Positions 9,601 through 17,832 of a DNA stretch of 64,000 nucleotides are shown in pieces. The translations under genes and the position numbers were made by a program. Position 1 is the stretch's first letter. Each line of letters begins with the position of its first letter. The notes under the pieces are model-generated. The model worked only from the letters and a program-made list of their open reading frames with translations, searched no databases and had not been told where the DNA came from. This stretch comes from Georgenia_B sunbinii (GTDB taxonomy: Bacteria; Actinomycetota; Actinomycetes; Actinomycetales; Actinomycetaceae), in the NCBI RefSeq assembly GCF_036421855.1, contig NZ_JAZGOK010000006.1; one strand, written 5' to 3'.

Positions 9601-12600
9601 GCCGCCACGCTGATCGGTGACGTGGTACGGCAGGGCGTACTCGCCCTCCTCGTCCGGTGTGGTGATCTCCAGCCGGCCACCGTCGATCCGGCGGACCTCG
9701 AGGCCCTCCACCTCGTCGACGGCGGGGTCGGCGAGGAACAGCGGGTCGCCGTCGGGATCGGTGTCGTTGACCAGCGGGTCGAACTCCACGACGCGGCCGG
9801 GACGAGCCCGCAGCTCGTCGTCGACCGCCTGCGGGGCACGGTTGAGGTCCGGCGGCGGGGTGATCCCGACCCGCACGGTACCGCTGGCGTAGGCGCCGAG
9901 CCGGTCGCGCACCGCGTAGGTGAACTCGTCGGTGCCGCTCTCACGGGAGTACGCCTCGTAGTCGAAGTAGGTGGGCCCGACCTCGACGACGCGGCCCTTC
10001 GTCGGCGCCTGGTCGGCACCGAGCAGCTGGACGGAGTCGCCGTCCGGGTCGATCCCGAACATCGGGATCTGGATCCGGACGCGCTCACCGGCGAATGCCC
10101 GCGCCTCCACCGGCAGCGGCAGCGGGGCGGCGTTGCGCTCACCGTCGTCGGCCTGGACGTAGATGGTCACCTGGGCGGAAGCCACCTGGCCGGTGTCGTC
10201 GACGATCTCGTAGACGGCGTTGACGGTCTGCGGCTGCGTCGGCGCCCGGAAGCGCAGCGTGTCGCCGGAGGCGAACAGGTGCCCGGCGGTCGGCTCCTCG
10301 ACCAGCTCGGTAGCGAGCTCGAACTCGCCGCCGCCAGGGTGGGAGTCGTTGGACAGCACCGGGATGGTGACGAAGTCGCCCGCCCGGACGTTGGCGGTGT
10401 CCGCCCGCGCCACCGGCGGCTGTGTCAGCGAGTCCGGCGGGATCGGCATGACGACGACTTCGCCGGTCGCGCTCGCCTCACCGTTGGAGACCTCGTAGCT
10501 GATCCGCTGCGGGCCGACCACCTCGCGTGCGGCGCTGATCTTGAGGATCCGGTGCTCGAGCACCGCGACGTCGAGGTGGACGCCGTCGGGCACGGTGATG
10601 CTCCGCACGGCGAGCACCTCGCCACTGGGGTCCTCGTCGTTGGCGAGCACGTCGACCAGCACCTGGCCACCGGCCGGCAACAGGGCGACGTCCTGGACGG
10701 CGACCGGCGGGGTTTGCGCGGGGTCACGGACGTCGATCCGGATGAGCCCGGTCGCGCTCGCGCCGGCGTCGTTGACGACGATGTAGGTGAGGTAATAGCT
10801 CTGGGCGGTCTCCGCCTGGAAGCGGAAGCTGCCGGCGTCGTAGTCGGTCGTCACCTGCGCGCCGGCGACCTCCTCGACGTTGGCCAGCCGCAGCTGCTCG
10901 CCGCTCGGGTCGACGTCGTTGTCGGTCGGGCGGACGACGACCTCCTCGCCGGCGATCGCGGTGACGAAGTCGTAGACCGGCACCGGCGGCAGTGCGCCGG
11001 CCGGGCGGACGTCCACGGTGAGCTCGATGTCGGCGAGCTCCTGGCCGTCGCTGACGGTGACGGTGACGGGCTTGTTGCCGGGGCTCACGCCGGAGTCGAC
11101 GAAGGTGACCGCGCCGTCGGGGGTGAAACGGACGGTGTCGTCGGTGGTGGCCTGCGCATCGACGACGACGACCTCGTCGCCGTCGGGGTCGCGCACGTTG
11201 TCCAGCACGTTGACGCTCTGCGTGGCACCGCTGGTGATGGTCATCGTGACCGGCCGCAGCAGCTCGGGGGGCCGGTTCTGCTCGTCGGGCGTCGCGGTCA
11301 GCCGAGCCACCGCCTCGGCCTCACCGCCGCGGCCGTCGCTGATCGAATAGCTCATCGCGACAGCACCAGTGGCGTCCGGCGCGACCTCGATCTGCAGCGC
11401 CCGGCCGCCCATGATCGGTCGCACCTCGCCGAACGACGCAGGCGGGGCGTCGAACTGGCTGACGGTGAGCAGGTCGCCGTCAGGGTCGGTGTCGTTGCTG
11501 AGCACCTCGAGGACGGTGGTGCTGCCGGCGCGGACACCGAGCTCGTCGTCCTGCGCGATCGGGTCGCGGTTCTCCTGGTCACGGTCGAGCGGGAGCTGCT
11601 CCTGGATCTCCTGCTGCGACTCCTCCTCCTCCTCGTCCGGGTTCTGCGGAGGGGTGACGTCCTCCCAGTTCTCGACGATCTCCATCGCGTCCTGGATGAG
11701 CCACACCGTGCCGGCGACGAGGTCGTTGAGCACGACGACGTCGCGGTTGGTCCGGAACACCAGCTCCGGCTCCGCGATGCGCTTCTCGAGCTCGTGCTCG
11801 GTCACCTCGCCGTCACCGCACCGCACCTGGTAGGTGACGGCGGCACCGGCCCACGCCGCGTGGGTGCAGCCGGCAACGACGACCGGCCGCGTCGGGGTGC
11901 CGGGCACGGAAGTGGGCTGCAGGGTGGCCTCGCCGCGGCCGAGCGGGACGCGCAGCAGGCCGTCGGAGGTGGCGACGGCGACCTCGTTGCCGGCGTCGGA
12001 CGGCTCTTGCAGCGCGACGGTCGAGGTGTCGGCGAGGCCGGTGAGGTCGAGCGGGTCGTGGCCGGGGCGCAGCAGCGTGACGGCGCCCTCCTCGTCCCGG
12101 ACGACGGCGACCGGTTCGTCGCCGACGGCGGTGAGCTGGATGTCGACGTCCTCGAGCGTGCCGCCCTCGGCGACGAGCTCGGTGGTGCTCAGCTCGTCCG
12201 ACTCGAGGTCGAAGCCCTTCGGGACGGTGACGAGCGTGCCCTCGCGCGGCGAGACGCCGTAGGTGGCGCCGTCGGTACCGACGGCGATCGCCGCGTCGGC
12301 ACCGAGGCTCGCGGTCGGCTCGAGCTCCTCGTCGGCGAGGGCGCCGACGCCGTTGCTCGCGGTGGCGTACAGCTCGCCGCTGCCGCCGTCGAGCACCGCG
12401 ACGGTGCCGCCGCCGAGCTCGACCTGCCGGCTGCCGGGCAGCGTGACGGTGGTGGTCGTGGTGACGGTGGCGGGGTCGACCTGCTGGAGCACCCCGGCGC
12501 CCTCGTCGACGAGGAAGACGTCCGACTCTTCCTGGAGCACGTCGAAGCTGGCGCTGCTGGACGTCAGTCCGGCGTCGAGCAGCTGGATCTGGCTGTTGAG

Positions 12601-12837
12601 CCGTCCGAGCCGCAGGTCGCTCTGGTTGGTGACCCACACGCCGCCGTCGTTGAGGTCGACGTCGGCGGTGGCGACGCCGTCGTAGAGCATCCCGGCGACG
12701 ACGAGCCCGGTTCCCAGCGCGACGACGGTGGCGGTGCCGACGAGGCGCTGCCGGCGACGGGGGCGTTCGGTGCGTCGACGGGGCCGGAAGGGCCCGGCGC
12801 TCGGTGTCGACTCCGGACGTGGACGCGCGCTGCGCAC
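6652..12837 (-). CDS. Giant membrane-anchored surface protein with Ig/cadherin-like and fibronectin III repeats
   Basis: A 2061-residue protein. A short, very basic N-terminus (RRRTERPRRRQR) precedes one membrane helix at about 33-52, giving an N-in/C-out anchor. Residues about 60-390 look like a beta-rich, propeller-like head (many DG-containing blades). About residues 420-1480 are tandem Ig/cadherin-like modules, each carrying a calcium-site-like NDxDPDGD or NDxDPSGE motif. About 1490-1900 hold four or five fibronectin III modules (WTAPADNG and similar repeats). The C-terminal about 90 residues form a separate small domain with a CIHSSC pair. GTG start, preceded by GGGGG at nine bases. Its position inside a kinase/FHA/MoxR/FtsK operon suggests a secretion- or envelope-associated sensor or adhesin. 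Function is not known. Confidence 0.85.
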   Translation of the reverse strand: MRSARPRPESTPSAGPFRPRRRTERPRRRQRLVGTATVVALGTGLVVAGMLYDGVATADVDLNDGGVWVTNQSDLRLGRLNSQIQLLDAGLTSSSASFDVLQEESDVFLVDEGAGVLQQVDPATVTTTTTVTLPGSRQVELGGGTVAVLDGGSGELYATASNGVGALADEELEPTASLGADAAIAVGTDGATYGVSPREGTLVTVPKGFDLESDELSTTELVAEGGTLEDVDIQLTAVGDEPVAVVRDEEGAVTLLRPGHDPLDLTGLADTSTVALQEPSDAGNEVAVATSDGLLRVPLGRGEATLQPTSVPGTPTRPVVVAGCTHAAWAGAAVTYQVRCGDGEVTEHELEKRIAEPELVFRTNRDVVVLNDLVAGTVWLIQDAMEIVENWEDVTPPQNPDEEEEESQQEIQEQLPLDRDQENRDPIAQDDELGVRAGSTTVLEVLSNDTDPDGDLLTVSQFDAPPASFGEVRPIMGGRALQIEVAPDATGAVAMSYSISDGRGGEAEAVARLTATPDEQNRPPELLRPVTMTITSGATQSVNVLDNVRDPDGDEVVVVDAQATTDDTVRFTPDGAVTFVDSGVSPGNKPVTVTVSDGQELADIELTVDVRPAGALPPVPVYDFVTAIAGEEVVVRPTDNDVDPSGEQLRLANVEEVAGAQVTTDYDAGSFRFQAETAQSYYLTYIVVNDAGASATGLIRIDVRDPAQTPPVAVQDVALLPAGGQVLVDVLANDEDPSGEVLAVRSITVPDGVHLDVAVLEHRILKISAAREVVGPQRISYEVSNGEASATGEVVVMPIPPDSLTQPPVARADTANVRAGDFVTIPVLSNDSHPGGGEFELATELVEEPTAGHLFASGDTLRFRAPTQPQTVNAVYEIVDDTGQVASAQVTIYVQADDGERNAAPLPLPVEARAFAGERVRIQIPMFGIDPDGDSVQLLGADQAPTKGRVVEVGPTYFDYEAYSRESGTDEFTYAVRDRLGAYASGTVRVGITPPPDLNRAPQAVDDELRARPGRVVEFDPLVNDTDPDGDPLFLADPAVDEVEGLEVRRIDGGRLEITTPDEEGEYALPYHVTDQRGGMSTGIVAVRVTADAKLEAPVAVDDIVQAVSILDQERVNVPVLDNDLDPDGSRDALTVELVGAPDNARVVGDQVQVDVQPTRQVLTYSVTDPDGLTSYAFVDVPGLADSGPVLRTDVDPIVVATGETREIELSDYVVALSGKDVRLTDAATVKATNSDGASPVVGPTTLTFTSAPTYAGPASLTFEVTDGESAEDPEGLTSVLTLDILVESTENQPPTFDGAAIDVVPAEGPQVVNLRQLSQDPDTGDFAELRYELRDVPEGIDATLDGPNLTISAPADTARGTTGDIQLTVSDSKAEPVPGVVEVTVTASTRRLARVNDVDLGEIEQGDSQTVDVLQGAFNPFPGEPLTVMGAAVEAGTATTAYDDGSVTVTAGPDQVGRVTVRYTVSDVTGDMLRDVDGRITFAVIGVPERPVPPRVEDVRDETVVLTWTAPADNGAPITGYRVQADGVNQECPTTTCTIGGLTNNVEYTFTVTAINKVGESEASGPSGVARPDVKPERPAAPVLDFGDGELDVEWTPPATNGSPVSSYDLQIAPSPGGGGQISVSGTSHTWSGLANGQSYTVRVRAHNDAPDPSEWSEWSAPEVPAGVPEQPVAPVAQRIDSPVEAQITASWTAPPNNGDTISAYDVVISRDGSAFRSFTVPGGQTSITEDAPAGSDYTVSVSATNKAGTSASSPQSAPVRSFLQPDRIASVTATATANNGQVELAFSAPADNGDPIRRYEVSTSGGGWSQLASNKLITGLNNGSSYTFRVRACNTYCGDASAASSAAVPYGPFGDATMSGTKRGAYTEFSDSITQQPGADFSWTTPAGNGRDVTSTQLRIHDGSGWSSWQNVSASGSRRVEGDWATTYQAEIRAERSDGEVRTAAASVSTDAAPPQRPPDPPPASVRVNRDRTFYEAGKCIHSSCSFIDATYENLPAGDYTLSVYEDNVWFGAQTNGRTYRLSGSGTQQTRMYYGHPNRDIKVVLDGPVRVEHTQRWPS

Positions 12838-13047
12838 TGTCGATGTCCCCCGACGTGTTCGATGGAAGTTGCCGTCGTCGCGTCACGACCTGCGACGCGG
12901 CCTCGTGCAGACTAACAACTCCGGGACCTTCGTCCTACCCGAGGGCGGAGACCTCGGTCACGACGTGGTCGCGTCGGCCTGCAGCGATCGGGGAGGTTTC
13001 GTCCGGCACGGGCTGACGGAAGTCACCCGCCATTTCGGATGCCATCA
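12838..13047. other. Intergenic region upstream of giant surface protein
   Basis: A 210-base gap inside an otherwise tightly packed operon. It holds one copy of the 40-bp imperfect palindrome family (12989-13028). No convincing ORF is seen. It may contain an internal promoter or an RNA-processing hairpin that sets the level of the giant gene. Confidence 0.5.
12989..13028 (-). repeat. 40-bp imperfect palindromic repeat, copy A
   Basis: Read on the minus strand this starts GGGTGACTTCCGTCAGC and ends in GACGAAACCTCCCCG. It aligns along its length with two copies at 23293-23332 and 23375-23414. The two 17-base ends are imperfect inverted repeats around a loop of about six bases, so the transcript could fold as a hairpin. 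This copy has the most divergent second arm. Confidence 0.65.
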
Positions 13048-13758
13048 CTACTCGGCCGCGTTGCGGGCATGCTCCTCGTCGAGGGCAGGGAGCTGGTCCT
13101 GGCTGACCATCCGGGCGGCGACGGCGTGCTCCACCAGCCGCGCCCGCCGGTTGACGGCGAGCTGCTTGGGGCCGCCCCGCAGTCCGCGGACACCGTTGCG
13201 GTGGAGCTTGTCACAGACGTTGTCGAGCTTGCGGTTGAACTTCGTCAGTGCCCAGCCCAGCCGGGCCGCGGCCGCCGCGGACGCCGGGATCGAGGCGGTC
13301 CCCCGGCCACCCAGCACCGGCTCGGCCAGCGCCAGCACCAGCAGGTGCTGGGACTCGGTCAGCGAGACCGGGCCGATCGTGGTGTCGCCGACGTGGGTGG
13401 GCTCGGGCCGCGAGGGCGCGAACGCCGGCGTCGGGTTGACGAGGTTGATCTCGTACGTCGTCGGGCCGGCGGTGAACAGCACCGACATGTGGGCGTAGAC
13501 GAGCGGCAGCCGGGCACCGGGCGCGAGCCAGGCCTGCGTGTTGCCCTCGCCGTCCGCCAGCGTCGCGGAGAGCCGGGAGCCGACGTTCTCCACCCACCAC
13601 AGGTCCTCGAGGAAGGCGATCCGCAGGAACCTGCGGTGCAGGTAGGGGTTGTCGTCGATCTCCAGCGCGCCCTCGCGGCCGATCCAGAACTCCCCGGTCC
13701 GTTCGATCGGGAACCACTCGCCGCAGAACTCCAGCTGCAGCGCATCGTCCTCGCTCAC
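13048..13758 (-). CDS. FHA domain protein with C-terminal HTH-like region
   Basis: A 236-residue protein. The GTG at 13758 is chosen because GGGGGAG lies six bases upstream; a longer frame to 13854 has no such site. Residues about 5-100 form an FHA-like beta domain (WIGREGAL and downstream strands, with a degenerate Ser/His pair). About residues 130-225 are helical and resemble a sigma-region-4-type HTH (LTESQ..L..LAEP, then an RLGW..TKFNRKLDN core), a layout seen in actinobacterial FHA regulators. It lies directly downstream of the kinase gene, so it is a plausible phospho-responsive regulator or adaptor. DNA binding is inferred, not shown. Confidence 0.8.
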   Translation of the reverse strand: MSEDDALQLEFCGEWFPIERTGEFWIGREGALEIDDNPYLHRRFLRIAFLEDLWWVENVGSRLSATLADGEGNTQAWLAPGARLPLVYAHMSVLFTAGPTTYEINLVNPTPAFAPSRPEPTHVGDTTIGPVSLTESQHLLVLALAEPVLGGRGTASIPASAAAAARLGWALTKFNRKLDNVCDKLHRNGVRGLRGGPKQLAVNRRARLVEHAVAARMVSQDQLPALDEEHARNAAE

Positions 13759-13778
13759 GTCGCTCCCCCGTTCCCTGC

Positions 13779-15326
13779 TCACTGGTCGACACATGCCGTC
13801 GCTGACTCCGCCGAGACCTGGCCGGCGTCGGAGATCGTCCGCAGCTCGACGCACACCCGGGCCGGGCTGTCGACGAGGAGCGGTGGTTCACTGACCGCCT
13901 GGCTCTCGTGCATCTTGTCACCGTCGACGCGTTGCCACGCGTAGCTGACGTCCTCGTCCTCGGGCACCGTCCAGGTGAACTCGACCGCGCCGTCCGCCGT
14001 GCGCTCGCCGGTCAGCCCGGTCGGTGGCGGCACGGCGTCGGGGATAACCACGGTGCCGATGGTCGGGTCGGGGCCGGGGTCCTCCTCGATCTCGCCGCGC
14101 AGCATGCCCGCGACGACGATGCCGGCCGCCAGCACGACGACGCCGGCGACCGAGGCGATCAGGGTCCGCGTGCGTCGGCGGGGCGGTTCCCCGTCCGGTC
14201 TGGACACCCCGCCCAGGACGGTGTCGTCCTCGTCCCAGCCCTGCTCAGCGGCCCGCGCCGGCGACCCGGCGCCGGGGGCGGGCGAGCCGGTCGCGACCTC
14301 GGTGACCGGCCGCAGCACGGTCCGCCCGTCGTCGCTCACCGGCTGCCGGTCGGCCGGGCGCGCGCCGGTCGGGTCCACCTCGGTGACGGCGCGCACGACG
14401 GTGCGGCCCTCCCCCGCCGTCGGGTCCTCGGCGGGAACCGCGCCGCCGAGCCACGAGGCGTCGGGCACCTCGATGTCGGTCATCGCCAGCCGCAGCTCCT
14501 GCTCCACGACCTGCAACGCCCGGGCGAACGCCAGGGCGGTGCTCGGCCGGGCCGCCGGCGACTTCGCCATCGCCCGTCCGAGCAGCTGCTCCAGCGAGGC
14601 GGGCACGTCGGAGCGACCGATCGGCGGCACGGGGTCGCGCTTGATGCGCATCGTGTAGTCGAGGCGGGAGTTGGGGCTCCCGGGCATGGCGAACGGCGAC
14701 CGACCGGCGAGCAGCGTGTAGAGGGTCGCGGCCAGCGAGTAGACGTCGCCGCCGACCCCGGCCGGGTGCCCCTCGACCGCCTCCGGCGGCGCCCACGGGA
14801 TGGAGACCCCGCCGGCCTCGTCCGGCCCGGCGTTGACCAGGCCGGCGATGCCGAAGTCGCTCAGCGCGGGGCGGCCGTACTCGGTGGTGAGGATGTTCGC
14901 CGGCTTGATGTCCCGGTGCACGATGCCCGCACGGTGCGCGGTCTCCACAGCGCCGGCCAGCCGCACCCCGATGCCGAGCACTTCCGGCACGCCGAGCGGC
15001 CGCGCGCGGACCCGCTCCGCCAGGTTCGGCAGCGGGCAGTACTGCATGACGAAGTACGGGCGCGCGTCGGCGGCGGTGGCCGCGTGGTAGATCGTGACGA
15101 TCGAGGAGTGCGTGGACAGCTGCGCCATGACGTTCGCCTCGGCGGCGAAGTGCTCGCGGGACTGCCCCTCGGCGGCGTCCTGGGTGAGGACCTTGATCGC
15201 CACCTGCCGCTGCGGCAGGTGCTGGGTGTAGAGGTAGACGTCGGCGAAGCCGCCCGAGCCGAGCAGCTTGTCGTAGGTGTAGCCCGGCAGCGCCGGGGGC
15301 TGCGCCGGCTGGCGCCGCGAGCTCAC
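13779..15326 (-). CDS. Membrane Hanks-type Ser/Thr protein kinase
   Basis: A 515-residue kinase. Glycine loop GSGGFADV (23-30), catalytic Lys45 in VAIKV, HRDIKPAN with Asp139, and DFG at 157-159, so all key residues are present. After the kinase domain (to about 275) a cytoplasmic linker carries similar threonine segments, GRTVVRAVTEV near 308-318 and GRTVLRPVTEV near 335-345, plus a DDTVLGG motif near 368-374. These are good candidates for autophosphorylation and FHA docking. A membrane helix at about 388-408 leads to an external C-terminal domain of about 105 residues (fibronectin III-like, no PASTA repeats). GTG start overlaps the upstream stop (GTGA). The PP2C gene of the same operon is the obvious counter-enzyme. 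Confidence 0.93.
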   Translation of the reverse strand: MSSRRQPAQPPALPGYTYDKLLGSGGFADVYLYTQHLPQRQVAIKVLTQDAAEGQSREHFAAEANVMAQLSTHSSIVTIYHAATAADARPYFVMQYCPLPNLAERVRARPLGVPEVLGIGVRLAGAVETAHRAGIVHRDIKPANILTTEYGRPALSDFGIAGLVNAGPDEAGGVSIPWAPPEAVEGHPAGVGGDVYSLAATLYTLLAGRSPFAMPGSPNSRLDYTMRIKRDPVPPIGRSDVPASLEQLLGRAMAKSPAARPSTALAFARALQVVEQELRLAMTDIEVPDASWLGGAVPAEDPTAGEGRTVVRAVTEVDPTGARPADRQPVSDDGRTVLRPVTEVATGSPAPGAGSPARAAEQGWDEDDTVLGGVSRPDGEPPRRRTRTLIASVAGVVVLAAGIVVAGMLRGEIEEDPGPDPTIGTVVIPDAVPPPTGLTGERTADGAVEFTWTVPEDEDVSYAWQRVDGDKMHESQAVSEPPLLVDSPARVCVELRTISDAGQVSAESATACVDQ

Positions 15327-16939
15327 GAGTCCTCACCGGCGGGCGCCACGCGAACGCTCACCCCTGCTCCGATCTCGATGACCGCACCCGCCGGCACCGG
15401 GACACCGGTGCCGGGCTGCAACCGGAACGCCGGCTGGTCCAGGAGCGCGACCACCGTGCCGTTGGTCGAGTTCATGTCGGTGACGACGACGTGGCTGCCC
15501 GCCGGCCGGACCTCCACGTGCGTGGCGGACACGTCCTTCTCCGGGTTCGGCACGCTCACCAGCCGCGGCGCCTCACCGCCGACGAACCGGGACGCCTCCG
15601 GGGCGCGGCCGAGCAGCACCGGGCGGGACAGCTCGACCCGCTGACCGGTGGACAGCACCAGCTCGAGGTCCGGTGCGGCGGTGACGACCGGGTCCTCGGC
15701 GATCGGGACGTCGCTCACCGGCAGGTCGCTGGCGAGGATGGTCTCACCGTCGTGGTCTCCCTCGTCCTCGCCGTCGACGAGGTCGAGGTCGGGCGGCTCG
15801 GCCGGGCCGGTGCCCTCGGGCGCCGGCAGGTCGACCGGACGGCCGACGGGCACCGACAGGTCCGGCGCCGGCGGGCGGGGGCGCCCGGGGACGGAGTCGA
15901 TGAGCGCCGGGTGATCGGGCGTCGCCGGGCCGGGCACCGCCGGGGCCGGCACCGGCAGCGCCGGGGACGCCGGCGTGGGTGCCCCGAGGCTGGCGGCCGC
16001 CACGGTGGCGTCGGACTCCCAGTCGGGTGCCAGCCACGGGTCGGCCGGCTCCGGGTCGGCCGGCTCCGGGTCGGGCGCCCGAGTCGCCTCGAGGTCCGGT
16101 GCCGGCTGGGTCAGCCACGGCGCGCCGTCATCGAGCTGGTCGGTGTCGGCAGCCGTCTCGTCGAACGCCCCCTCACCAGCGTCGGCACCATCCCCCGCGA
16201 CAGCAGACCCCTCACCGACAGCAGGATCCTCCACCACACCAGACCCCTCACCGACAGCAGGATCCTCAGCGACAGCAGGATCCTCCACCACAGCAGGATC
16301 CTCCGGCGCCAGGGCGACCGGGGGCGCTGCGACGGGCGCCGGCTGGGCCGGAGGTTCCACCGGTGCAGCAGGCGCAACCGGCGCGCCCGACGGATGCGGC
16401 GCGCCCGCCGGAGGTCGTCCGGCCAGCGCCGCGAGCGCGGGCAGCCGGGCGACGGTGAGCTCGAGGTCCTCCTCCTCATCGGCAGCGGCGGCCGTGGCGG
16501 CCGACGATCCGCCGTCGGGCTCGGTGGCAGCGACCCGGATCGCGTCCGCGCCGACGATCCCGCCGGTGAGCGGCAGCCAGGGACCGGTACCCGGCCGCGC
16601 GGTGAGCGTGACCTCGGTGGTTGCGGTGAGCAGCTCCTCGCGCCACGTCGTGTAACCGCGGCCCGAGACCACGTGCCCACCGGCCGCCACCTCGATCTCG
16701 CCACGGACGAGTACCCGCAGCCCGCCGTCGTGCGTCTCGACCATCGCGAAGGAGGGCAGCGTGGCTATCCCGGTCCCGGCGAGGTACTCCACCCACGCCC
16801 CCAGCCGCCGTCCGGCGCTGGCCAGCTGCCACAGCTCGCGCGCCACCTCCGGCGCGACGGCGGGGTCGAGCAGGGCGACGCCGCCGCCGGTGACGATGGC
16901 GGTCCACCCGCCGGGGAGGTACTCGTGGTGCCCGGTCAT
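15323..16939 (-). CDS. FHA domain protein with internal hexapeptide repeat
   Basis: A 538-residue soluble protein. The ATG at 16939 overlaps the PP2C stop as ATGA. Residues 1-115 form a globular domain of unknown type, followed by a long Ala/Pro/Asp-rich linker. About residues 212-248 are an EDPAVV-like hexapeptide repeat encoded by six 18-bp DNA units. The C-terminal FHA domain (about 435-535) has LLGRAPEA, an S-A-THVE motif and NSTNGT, the phosphothreonine-binding signature. A DGETIL segment before it could itself be a phosphorylation site. Placed between phosphatase and kinase genes, it is likely a substrate or adaptor of the kinase. Confidence 0.85.
   Translation of the reverse strand: MTGHHEYLPGGWTAIVTGGGVALLDPAVAPEVARELWQLASAGRRLGAWVEYLAGTGIATLPSFAMVETHDGGLRVLVRGEIEVAAGGHVVSGRGYTTWREELLTATTEVTLTARPGTGPWLPLTGGIVGADAIRVAATEPDGGSSAATAAAADEEEDLELTVARLPALAALAGRPPAGAPHPSGAPVAPAAPVEPPAQPAPVAAPPVALAPEDPAVVEDPAVAEDPAVGEGSGVVEDPAVGEGSAVAGDGADAGEGAFDETAADTDQLDDGAPWLTQPAPDLEATRAPDPEPADPEPADPWLAPDWESDATVAAASLGAPTPASPALPVPAPAVPGPATPDHPALIDSVPGRPRPPAPDLSVPVGRPVDLPAPEGTGPAEPPDLDLVDGEDEGDHDGETILASDLPVSDVPIAEDPVVTAAPDLELVLSTGQRVELSRPVLLGRAPEASRFVGGEAPRLVSVPNPEKDVSATHVEVRPAGSHVVVTDMNSTNGTVVALLDQPAFRLQPGTGVPVPAGAVIEIGAGVSVRVAPAGEDS
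16197..16304. repeat. 18-bp tandem repeat array inside FHA gene (6 units)
   Basis: Six consecutive 18-base units in plus-strand orientation, best form CCGACAGCAGGATCCTCC. The array is in frame with the minus-strand FHA gene, so each unit encodes a hexapeptide such as EDPAVV or EDPAVG. The first 12 bases match the 18-bp family in the intergenic arrays at 34405-34548, 35819-35926 (reverse orientation) and 59586-59749. Confidence 0.85.
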
Positions 16940-17763
16940 GCCTGCGCTCCTGCCTCGGTGCGCGGCAGCGTCGCACCGCTGCTGCGCTCGTCGCACTGCT
17001 CGTTGTCGTGGGCCACCGGCTGCGCCTCGACGACGATGACCGAGACGTTGTCGTTCGCCCCGCCGCCCACCAGCGCTCGCTCGAGCAGGCTGACCGCGGC
17101 TTCGTGGGGGTGGGGTGCCTCGCGCAGCACCTCGGCGATCACCTCGTCCTCCAGCTCGCCGAGCAGGCCGTCGCTGCACAGCAGCAGCCGCTCGCCGTCG
17201 GCCACCCGCAGCATCCAGAAGTCGACCTGCGGGTCGGGGCCGGTGCCGACCGCCCGGGTGATGACGTTGCGGCGCGGGTGGTGGCGCGCCTCACTCCGGC
17301 TGATGGTGCCGGCGTCGACCATCTCCTGCACGAGCGAGTGGTCGACGCTGATCTGCTCCATCCCCTGCGGTGTGCTGCGGTAGACCCGCGAGTCACCGAC
17401 GTTGAACACCAGCCAGAACGGTTCGCCGTCCTGCTCGGTGAGGATCGCGCCGGTCACCGTGGAGCCGGCCACCGACCCGCGCGGGTCGCCGTCGTCGTCG
17501 GACGACATCGTCGCGCGGATGGCGGCGCCCGCCCGGCGGACGGCTGCGGCGACGTCGTCAGGAACGAGCGCTCGCTGCGCTGCCTGGGCCTCGCGGGCGA
17601 GTGCCCGTAGCTCGGCGACGACGGCGCTGCTGGCCATGTCACCGCGGGCGTGCCCGCCCATGCCGTCAGCGACGACGAACACCGGCGACTCGGCCAGCAC
17701 GGCGTCCTCGTTCACCTGCCGTCGGCCACCGGTGTCGCTTGCTACGCCCCAGCGGGTCTCCAT
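16936..17763 (-). CDS. PP2C family Ser/Thr protein phosphatase
   Basis: A 275-residue PPM/PP2C phosphatase with RQVNED (Asp20 region), VVADGMGGHARGD (about 31-42), GDSRVYR, CSDGLLG and NDNVSVIVV motifs, which supply the acidic metal ligands. It would dephosphorylate the targets of the kinase encoded two genes downstream. ATG at 17763 is preferred to GTG at 17778 because AGAGGTAG sits just upstream. It is the first gene of the nine-gene minus-strand operon, followed by an ATGA overlap with the FHA gene. Confidence 0.93.
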   Translation of the reverse strand: METRWGVASDTGGRRQVNEDAVLAESPVFVVADGMGGHARGDMASSAVVAELRALAREAQAAQRALVPDDVAAAVRRAGAAIRATMSSDDDGDPRGSVAGSTVTGAILTEQDGEPFWLVFNVGDSRVYRSTPQGMEQISVDHSLVQEMVDAGTISRSEARHHPRRNVITRAVGTGPDPQVDFWMLRVADGERLLLCSDGLLGELEDEVIAEVLREAPHPHEAAVSLLERALVGGGANDNVSVIVVEAQPVAHDNEQCDERSSGATLPRTEAGAQA

Positions 17764-17832
17764 CCAGCTACCTCTCACGCCTTGATCGTCGGATCCTACG
17801 TTGCCGTCGTGGTGCCGGCGCAGACCGCCCAG

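Noticed and set aside
9622..12915. A plus-strand open frame of over 1000 codons opposite the giant surface-protein gene
   Set aside because: It is the antisense shadow of the minus-strand gene in a very GC-rich region; its composition (RDRHGDV-type, Arg/Gly/Val/Asp rich) is not protein-like and the opposing frame has clear domains.
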